Source of the DNA: Anthopleura xanthogrammica
Lineage: Eukaryota; Cnidaria; Anthozoa; Actiniaria; Actiniidae
Direction: 5' to 3'
Assembly: GCA_964019055.1 (NCBI GenBank)
Contig: OZ025214.1
Location: forward strand, 5,221,858-5,285,857
DNA length: 64,000 nucleotides
A program made the position numbers and the translations under genes. The first letter of the stretch is position 1. Each line of letters starts with the position of its first letter. Below are positions 58,101 through 64,000 of this stretch, piece by piece. The notes beneath the pieces are model-generated. The model ran no database searches. It saw only the letters and a program-made list of their open reading frames with translations, and had not been told where the DNA came from.

Positions 58101-61100
58101 TTATGCCCCTTATAAAAATCTTCCCCTTACGTTGATTCAGCCATCCCCGGTCCTCATAAAAGTAATGACGCGGGATGTGAAAAAGTTAACAAGCCTAATA
58201 TCTCTTATGTAGCAACCTCACTGCTTCCCTGCACACGTGCACTTAGAAACCCTGGATATGCTTCCTTATGCTCATAAGAATAGCTGGATTTTCTTTTATT
58301 TCAGGCTGCAGGACATACATTTCTTATAAACAGTTCCCATCAACTAAGACAGGTATTATCTAAAATTGCAAGCGCAAAATCTGGCCAGCAAGCTAAAACT
58401 GAAACGACTTTGTTTCAATAAAAAATTAAAAGTGTTAAAAATTTGCCCTTGCACTTACACTTTTTTCTTCTTACGATAAGCTAGGTTCTTTTTGATGAAC
58501 TGAAATTAGACAAAAAATGCAAGAAACTGTTAGCTAGAACAGCATCCAACAGTTATACTTCAACTTCTGAAGGAGTGGTAAATATCCTTGACTGTTTTGT
58601 TAACCCTAAAATAAAACTGCTCTTTGGTCCATTTCGGTGCAAACGTATGTGGTATAACTATTGTGTTCTTGATTTTAGCTGTTGGATCTTCAAGACCTTC
58701 ATCCCTTACCAAAAATAGTACTGGAATATCGACAGGTACTCTTAATTGGATTTGATGTCTGCTTTGGAACCAATCATTGATCAATATTTGATTGGTATAG
58801 CACTGCTAGTTGATGGCTATGCTAGGTTTACACATTTCTATTTATTCTTTATTTTAGCTCGTAAAGCTACGATCCACGTACTTTGATGGAATGTTGCCCT
58901 ACATAAAAGATGTAAGAGTTAAGGATGCATGATTTTCCTAGTATCATTCATGTAATCCTCAGATTTTTTATTCTTATTTTCATAAACACTAATATTTCTT
59001 TCTTTCCTTCCTTCTTTCTTTCTTACTTTCTTTCTTTCTTTCTTACTTTCTTTCTTTCTTTCTTTCTTTCTTCCGTTTCTTCTTTCTTACTTTCTTTCTT
59101 TCTTTCTTCCTTCCATTTTTTCTTTCTTTCTTCCTTTCTTTCTTCCATTCTTTCTTTCTTCCTTCCTTACTTTCTTTCTTTCTTTCTTTCTTCCATTCTT
59201 TCTTTTTTTCTTTTTGCCTACTTCCTTGATTCCAAGGGAATAATACACACTAATTGGTAAGTCGGCATCTCCCTTTCTGTCTTGGCAACTTTAATTTTAT
59301 TGCGCTATGAAGATTATCCCTAACTAGTACTTTTTTCTTTCTCTTAGGGAACACACTGGAGCTGCAACGGGACGTGTTACATCTGCAAATCCGGTAAGGT
59401 TAAAACTGACAAAGAATTTTGAGGGAGAAATAGAAAAGAGAAGTAAGAAAGCAGGAAGAAAAATCATCTTCTCTTTCTATTGGCCTTCTGTTCCGTTACC
59501 CCTTCTCCTTGAACGGTGTTACTTAGCATTCTCTCTCAGTCCTAGATGTTTTTATTGTTTTTCCTACTAGAATCTTCAAAATGTACCTAAACAGCATATT
59601 GAAGTATCAAGTACTGCCAACCAGTACATTGTTGGTGAGTGGGCTATATATCACTGATGAAGTCACATCATACAACAACCGAATCAGTTGATGGAGATTT
59701 CTTGATAATCTAAGCTAGAACATGTTTTTTGTTTCTTCAGGAAAAGAAGAAGAATTATTGAAGATTTTTCCGCGCGAAGCTTACAGAAGTAGGGAAGGAT
59801 GGTCCTTTCTTGCTGCAGGTATATAAAACCACATATCTTTATGACTGTAGAACAATAAAACATGTTGCGCGTTCTATATGCTGTTCGCAGTAGAGTGCCT
59901 TTGTTTGTCAGCCGCTCTAACATTGCATGCTGCGCGCAGTTATCAAAGGAACGTTGCTGCTCTAAAGTCATCATTGCTCGTGAAGTTGCGCTTTTGCAAC
60001 TAGTGCCTGGTCATATTCATAATCTCTCTTACAGATTTCCAGTCCATTGAACTGCGACTTCTCGCACACCTATCAGACGATCCTTCACTATTGAGTGTCT
60101 TCAACGATAAGGACTCTTCAGATGTTTTCACTACACTAACATCCCAATGGTGAGATTGCGCTTAAGAAAGCAATTTAACTAAGAGGAATCGGCGGACACA
60201 AGTAATGCATGCATTTATTCAATAATGCATACTGGTCCACCTATATATATTAAACTGGTTGTCGATACTCAAGAAATCAGTATAACATTTTTGCAATTAA
60301 TGTACTAGTTTACTGATTAGTAAATTGGTCCATCAGGCTTGGGATTCAACCAGAAGACGTGAAGTTCCAAGAACGAGAACAGACAAAGAGAATTGTTTAC
60401 TCCGTCGTTTATGGAGTTGGTTAGTTTACACTGATACTTAAACGTTTTTCCATTAGAAACCATAATTCTTCTTACTAGACTTACTAACACCAAGATATAT
60501 ATTTAGAATTTTAATTTTGATGATCTTCTTTCTAGGTCGCGACAGGCTTGCTAAAACTCTGGGAGTAAGCGCAGACAAAGCTAAAGACTTTATGACAAGT
60601 TTTCTTGGTTGGTAAAGATGTATTCACTACATTAATCCAACTTTACAAATTAATACTTTTACATTAACCACTTTTTTCTCTTGGTACAGAAAAGTTCCCG
60701 GGAATAAGTGTTTTCACACGGAAATGCATCGAGGAATGTAAAAGAAACGGTACAGTTAATCATTTTAAGGATACTTTCTCAAGAACAGAGTTGTGTTGTC
60801 GTCTGATTCTGTTTTACTCTACAGGGTTTGTAAGTACGATATTGAAAAGAAAGCGTTGGTTTCCACACATCAATGCGCACCAGTTTAACATTCGTTCTCA
60901 GGCAGAAAGACAAGCAGTTAACTTTATCGTACAAGGCAAGTATTTGATTAGACTGATAGTAAGTGTTTCAGATATGTATTCTCTTCGTTTGCGGCTCAAT
61001 GGTTCCAAAACAATACTTACTGAAAATATACATCGAAAGAAGAAAGGGAAAAAAGGAAAAGGAACAATAATAATGGACTCCTCCATCAATTACGCAAACA

Positions 61101-62555
61101 CTCGCTACTCGAGGTTCTGCTCAGTTTTATTTATATTATAATATTTTTATATTTGTAACTGAAACTATTGAACTCTTAAACTACTGCATCCAACTTTTTT
61201 TACTTTCCTAATTCATAGTGGCCTTTAGTAATTTTTTTGTATTTCTATTAAATGACAAGGTTCAGCAGCTGACATATGTAAGTCCAGTATGATACAAGTA
61301 ATCCGTGCAATACAACACGAACCTTCATTACGTGCAAGGTATGCTATATCAGTTTTGATTTTTTTAAACAGAATGATAAAACCAGTATGAAACTTATACT
61401 TACCGGCAAAAATGCTTTTGTCCATCATGGCAGCCATGATACCCTGCGAGCAGAAGATATTTTCTTCCCCTCCGTAGGGCTGAGCGGCAGGCTGGTCGGT
61501 ACCCCGACGTAAAGCCAGAACGGAGGGCAGAATAAGACCTTGCTAAGAGCTATGCAAGCAGAGTACAGCCATGACGTCTCAGAAAACTGAAATAACGGGC
61601 TCGCAGCCGTCTTTGCACAATATTAATTTAAAAAAAAACATAGGTCATCATAGGTGATTTTAATTTTGTTTTAGACTTTTGCTTCAAATACACGATGAAC
61701 TACTTCTCGAAGTCCCGGATGAAGATGTTCCAAAACTGCAAGGTATCTTGATCACTATCTAAGCCTTAACCTCGCGGATTTATGGTTAAAATCACTAAAT
61801 ACTTATAGAGCTTCTTCTTATCTTTTCATTATTGATGAACGGAAGACTGTTGATTTAACAATCGATCGAAACGTTTAAATAAACTAACAAAAAGTCTGCG
61901 AAAAACAGCATTTTTCACTGAATTAATGTACATTTGTAGAGCTTCTCAAATCGACCATGGAAAGCAGTGCACAGCCTTGTCTCAAGGTATGACTATGATC
62001 AATTTTTCCTTCTTTCCTACATGATCTAGCTCTTAAAATAAAAATGAAATAAATCTCTTTATTTAAGTTTTTTAGTCGTTCTAGCGCTTTCGCACTAATT
62101 GGGGACACTTTTCACTCACACACACTACCACTACATTCAGTATTCTATGCACACAACGCTCATTCACATGTTGATTTTTACGGAGGGAGGAAACCGGAGT
62201 ACCTGGAGAAAACCCGCGTAGCACAGGAGAGAACAACACATCAAACAAACTCAATTCACATATGGCGACCGCACTGGCTCGAACCAGTGACCCGAGCCTT
62301 TGGAACCACAGTGGCAAAAGGCGACGCTTTAGCATGCAGCGTACGTCACCCATAGTACTAACCACTTTTGTCCAATTTTTCCCTTTCATAACCATTAATA
62401 ATTCAAGTCAATTTTCTATTGATTTTACTCTTAATCTCTTCGATTGACTAATTGTTGGACAACTGTATACTTGCTCTTATTTTTTTTTATTTAAGGTTCC
62501 ACTTCAAGTCAGCATAAGTACAGGAAAAAGGTGGAGTCATATGACTACTTGTTAG
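55143..62555 (+). CDS. POLN: DNA polymerase nu, family A
   Basis: Twenty-nine coding exons close in frame to 805 residues: 55143-55341, 55480-55618, 55700-55791, 55890-56080, 56184-56216, 56289-56425, 56537-56643, 56900-57018, 57116-57199, 57353-57413, 57736-57800, 57906-57941, 58305-58352, 58485-58577, 58679-58735, 58858-58911, 59237-59256, 59348-59393, 59571-59634, 59741-59818, 60035-60149, 60337-60419, 60536-60607, 60690-60749, 60825-60935, 61260-61338, 61675-61742, 61940-61986, 62496-62555. Family A signatures: [15 protein letters not shown], motif A DFQSIELR (575-582), motif [15 protein letters not shown] (626-639), motif C QIHDELL (HDE at 754-756). [17 protein letters not shown] is as in POLN. 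There is no helicase part, which separates it from POLQ. The exonuclease-like region ([15 protein letters not shown]) lacks clear catalytic acids. POLN is a low-fidelity translesion polymerase linked to crosslink repair and recombination. The intron at 60936-61259 has a GC-AG boundary. The coding start is the first ATG of its exon. Confidence 0.92.
57281..57316. repeat. (GTTT)n microsatellite
   Basis: About nine GTTT units in a POLN intron, 35 bp upstream of the acceptor of the 57353 exon, where they help form its pyrimidine tract. Confidence 0.9.
57477..57627. mobile_element. Inverted-repeat element with CAGGGCCG ends
   Basis: Ends CAGGGCCGTTGCAAG / CTTGCTACGGCCCTG, with a G-run and its C-run partner inside. 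CAGAA flanks both sides (57472-57476, 57628-57632), a likely 5-bp target duplication. It lies in a POLN intron. Confidence 0.75.
58995..59215. repeat. (TTTC)n microsatellite
   Basis: About 220 bp of TTTC/TTCC/TTAC units, a pure pyrimidine strand, in the POLN intron before the 20-bp exon at 59237. Confidence 0.95.
60936..61259 (+). other. GC-AG intron in POLN
   Basis: The donor is ACAAG|GCAAGT and the acceptor GACAAG|GT. No GT donor nearby keeps the frame and the conserved VQGSAAD sequence. GCAAGT after AAG is the standard minority donor with otherwise perfect U1 pairing. Confidence 0.85.
61438..61612. mobile_element. Possible inverted-repeat element in POLN intron
   Basis: CCCTGCGAGC near 61441 and GCTCGCAG near 61599 are short inverted ends. 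The GC-rich interior differs from the surrounding AT-rich intron. The arms are short, so the call is tentative. Confidence 0.35.
62110..62345 (-). mobile_element. SINE copy in last POLN intron
   Basis: On the minus strand it holds a B-box-like CTGGTTCGAGCC and the family body (CTCCGGTTTCCTCCCTCCGT, near 62170-62190), as at 14636-14968. The head is diverged. Confidence 0.6.
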
Positions 62556-63782
62556 TAGTAACTACAACGATGCTAAGCATCGGGAAAATGATTGAGATTA
62601 TCTTGAGATAATCAGATACTTTGTTGACAAAGTAGTGCTCAATATGAGCACTTTTTTTATTAATATCCCTTATGAAATTATTCCCATTTTATTAAAACTT
62701 TTTAGGATAACGATAACTCGAAATCAAATATCTTCATCTTGGTTTTTCCTTCAAGCAGAGTGTCCCCTCTTTTTCGGGCTTTCTTCTTTATTTCTCTCCT
62801 CAGTTAGTACCAAATGAAAATACTCTGCTAGCAGGGAATCTTGGTTGTACTGGTTTGTTAGATGCAGCAGTACATAATCAGTAATCAATCATGTTACTAT
62901 GACGCATGCGCTAACCCGAGAAAACGTACCCTTGTTTACACAGCTTCGAACCACTGAAATCCATTCAACAATAAATGATGTTGTCTTAGTCCTAAAAGAC
63001 TTGTCAATCGTTAAAACACGGTTTACACAACGGTTTACTTTAAATACAACCTGGGTACACAGCGATCATTCAAAGAACGTTTTATCTTACAACTTCTGTA
63101 CACATTCCCTCGACTTATTTCAATTTTTTCCTAGGCTGGTTTTGATAACGATACATCAATTCATTCACGTCTTTGCTTTCGATAGTTATGAGAGACATAA
63201 CGTCTAGTCTCTCTTTTATAAATTCCTTCGGCTGTTTGTTACTTTCGCTTTTAGGAGATTTGCATATATATAACTTGTCACAGACTCTTTATAATTGAAT
63301 GTCACTAAGTACAACTTCATAGAATTAAAAGAGATCAGCTTCCTTTTTTCTGTAATGGAAAAATTCATGAAACGGCATTACATGAATAAAATTTACCGTA
63401 CGCTTTGCGGTTTTAGTCAACTTTATTATCGTTTTGTTATTTTGATTAAAATGCTTGTCCTTCTTTAAGAAGAGTGGAATAAGAAAAAAAACCTCTGTTG
63501 ATGTCAAACATTCAAAATTTTCAAAGAAGACGAAAAACGAAACGTTTTCAAACACCAAGATTCAGCAAAGCTGGAACAAATACTCCCGTTTCGAGTTCCG
63601 CATCTGCACAATCAAAAACTATTGGAAAAGATATCAAGTACCACCTCAAGGTTAGCTGATATTTGCAACTGCTATCTTTATTGACTTTATTTACAGATGA
63701 GTACATTGTAATTAAGAAGGCTTGGTCTTTAATATCCTATATAAAACGTACAGTTAAGTTTTACTTCATTATCTTTTTGCAG
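62556..63782. other. POLN 3' UTR and next gene's upstream region
   Basis: A candidate AATAAA lies at 62970-62975. A frame at 63455-63655 is basic and unrecognised and ends at a possible donor (CAAG|GTTAGC at 63650), so it might be a 5'-UTR exon of the next gene. Nothing else is seen. Confidence 0.4.
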
Positions 63783-63805
63783 TTAGTCCAGGAGCATCGA
63801 CCAAG

Positions 63806-63857
63806 ATGGAATGGTTAAGAGGACTTATCTTTGTCAGTTGTGCGCTTTGCGCGTTTG
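63806..63857 (+). CDS. Signal-peptide exon of an unidentified gene (partial)
   Basis: An acceptor (TTTTTGCAG, ending 63782) is followed by a short leader and ATG at 63806. The exon encodes MEWLRGLIFVSCALCAFG, a typical signal peptide (basic residue, then a hydrophobic core, then small residues), and ends in phase 1 at a strong donor (TTTG|GTAAGT). The mature protein lies beyond the window, so the product is unknown: a secreted or type I membrane protein. Confidence 0.55.
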
Positions 63858-64000
63858 GTAAGTGAGAACATGATTGCAATATCATATCGTCGTTGTAACT
63901 GTGAAAATGTGCGCGCAATAGTAGTCTGGCAAACTAATCCATAAGCCAACTTTGCTACCACTTTTTTCCGCGTTAGCGCACTTGTGCGACAATGTACGAA

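Noticed and set aside
58925..59260. A Phe/Leu/Ser-rich 111-codon protein
   Set aside because: It is translated (TTTC)n microsatellite inside a POLN intron.
55143..62555. POLQ (polymerase theta) instead of POLN
   Set aside because: No helicase domain precedes the polymerase, the N-terminal part is short, and the VQGSAAD/motif B context fits POLN.

Overview
The window looks like a low-GC, intron-rich metazoan nuclear genome. The mix of short intervening introns, dense small inverted-repeat (foldback/MITE-like) elements and tRNA-derived SINEs suggests a cnidarian, most likely an anthozoan such as a stony coral. That placement is an inference from gene architecture and repeat style; no species can be named from the sequence alone. 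There is no prokaryotic gene structure, rRNA, intact tRNA gene or CRISPR array.

Layout. (1) 1-17.9 kb, + strand: the 3' half of a prominin (CD133-like) membrane-protein gene, running in from upstream. Its introns hold many foldback elements and a ~2.4-kb GAT/GGT trinucleotide-type array at 11.2-13.6 kb. Its last exon appears to have been amplified into an ~82-bp tandem array (17.87-18.62 kb). (2) 18.6-28.8 kb: a repeat-rich intergenic stretch dominated by a ~3.8-kb terminal-inverted-repeat element (22.67-26.48 kb). The element carries a broken gene for a FEN1/XPG-like (PIN-fold) nuclease with a cysteine-rich tail. (3) 28.9-31.1 kb, + strand: a two-exon Rab GTPase of the Rab1/8/10/35 group. 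(4) 34.8-48.8 kb, + strand: the complete 17-exon TCERG1 (CA150) gene with three WW and about six FF domains and a long Gln/Pro linker. (5) 52.3-53.9 kb, - strand: a two-exon SAXO (FAM154-like) axonemal microtubule protein. (6) 55.1-62.6 kb, + strand: a 29-coding-exon DNA polymerase nu (POLN) gene, divergently arranged with SAXO. (7) 63.8 kb to the edge: the signal-peptide exon of an unidentified secreted or membrane protein.

Functionally the host genes are unrelated neighbours: membrane protrusion organisation (prominin), vesicle traffic (Rab), transcription/splicing coupling (TCERG1), cilia (SAXO) and DNA repair (POLN). The SAXO/POLN pair shares one ~1.2-kb intergenic region that holds X-box-like (RFX) motifs near SAXO and ETS plus E2F motifs near POLN.

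The exon models for TCERG1, POLN, SAXO and the Rab gene close perfectly in frame (predicted 1244, 805, 466 and 214 residues). The most unusual item is the TIR element: its two arms are almost identical, yet its nuclease gene is interrupted by a stop and a frameshift, and no recognisable DDE transposase is present.
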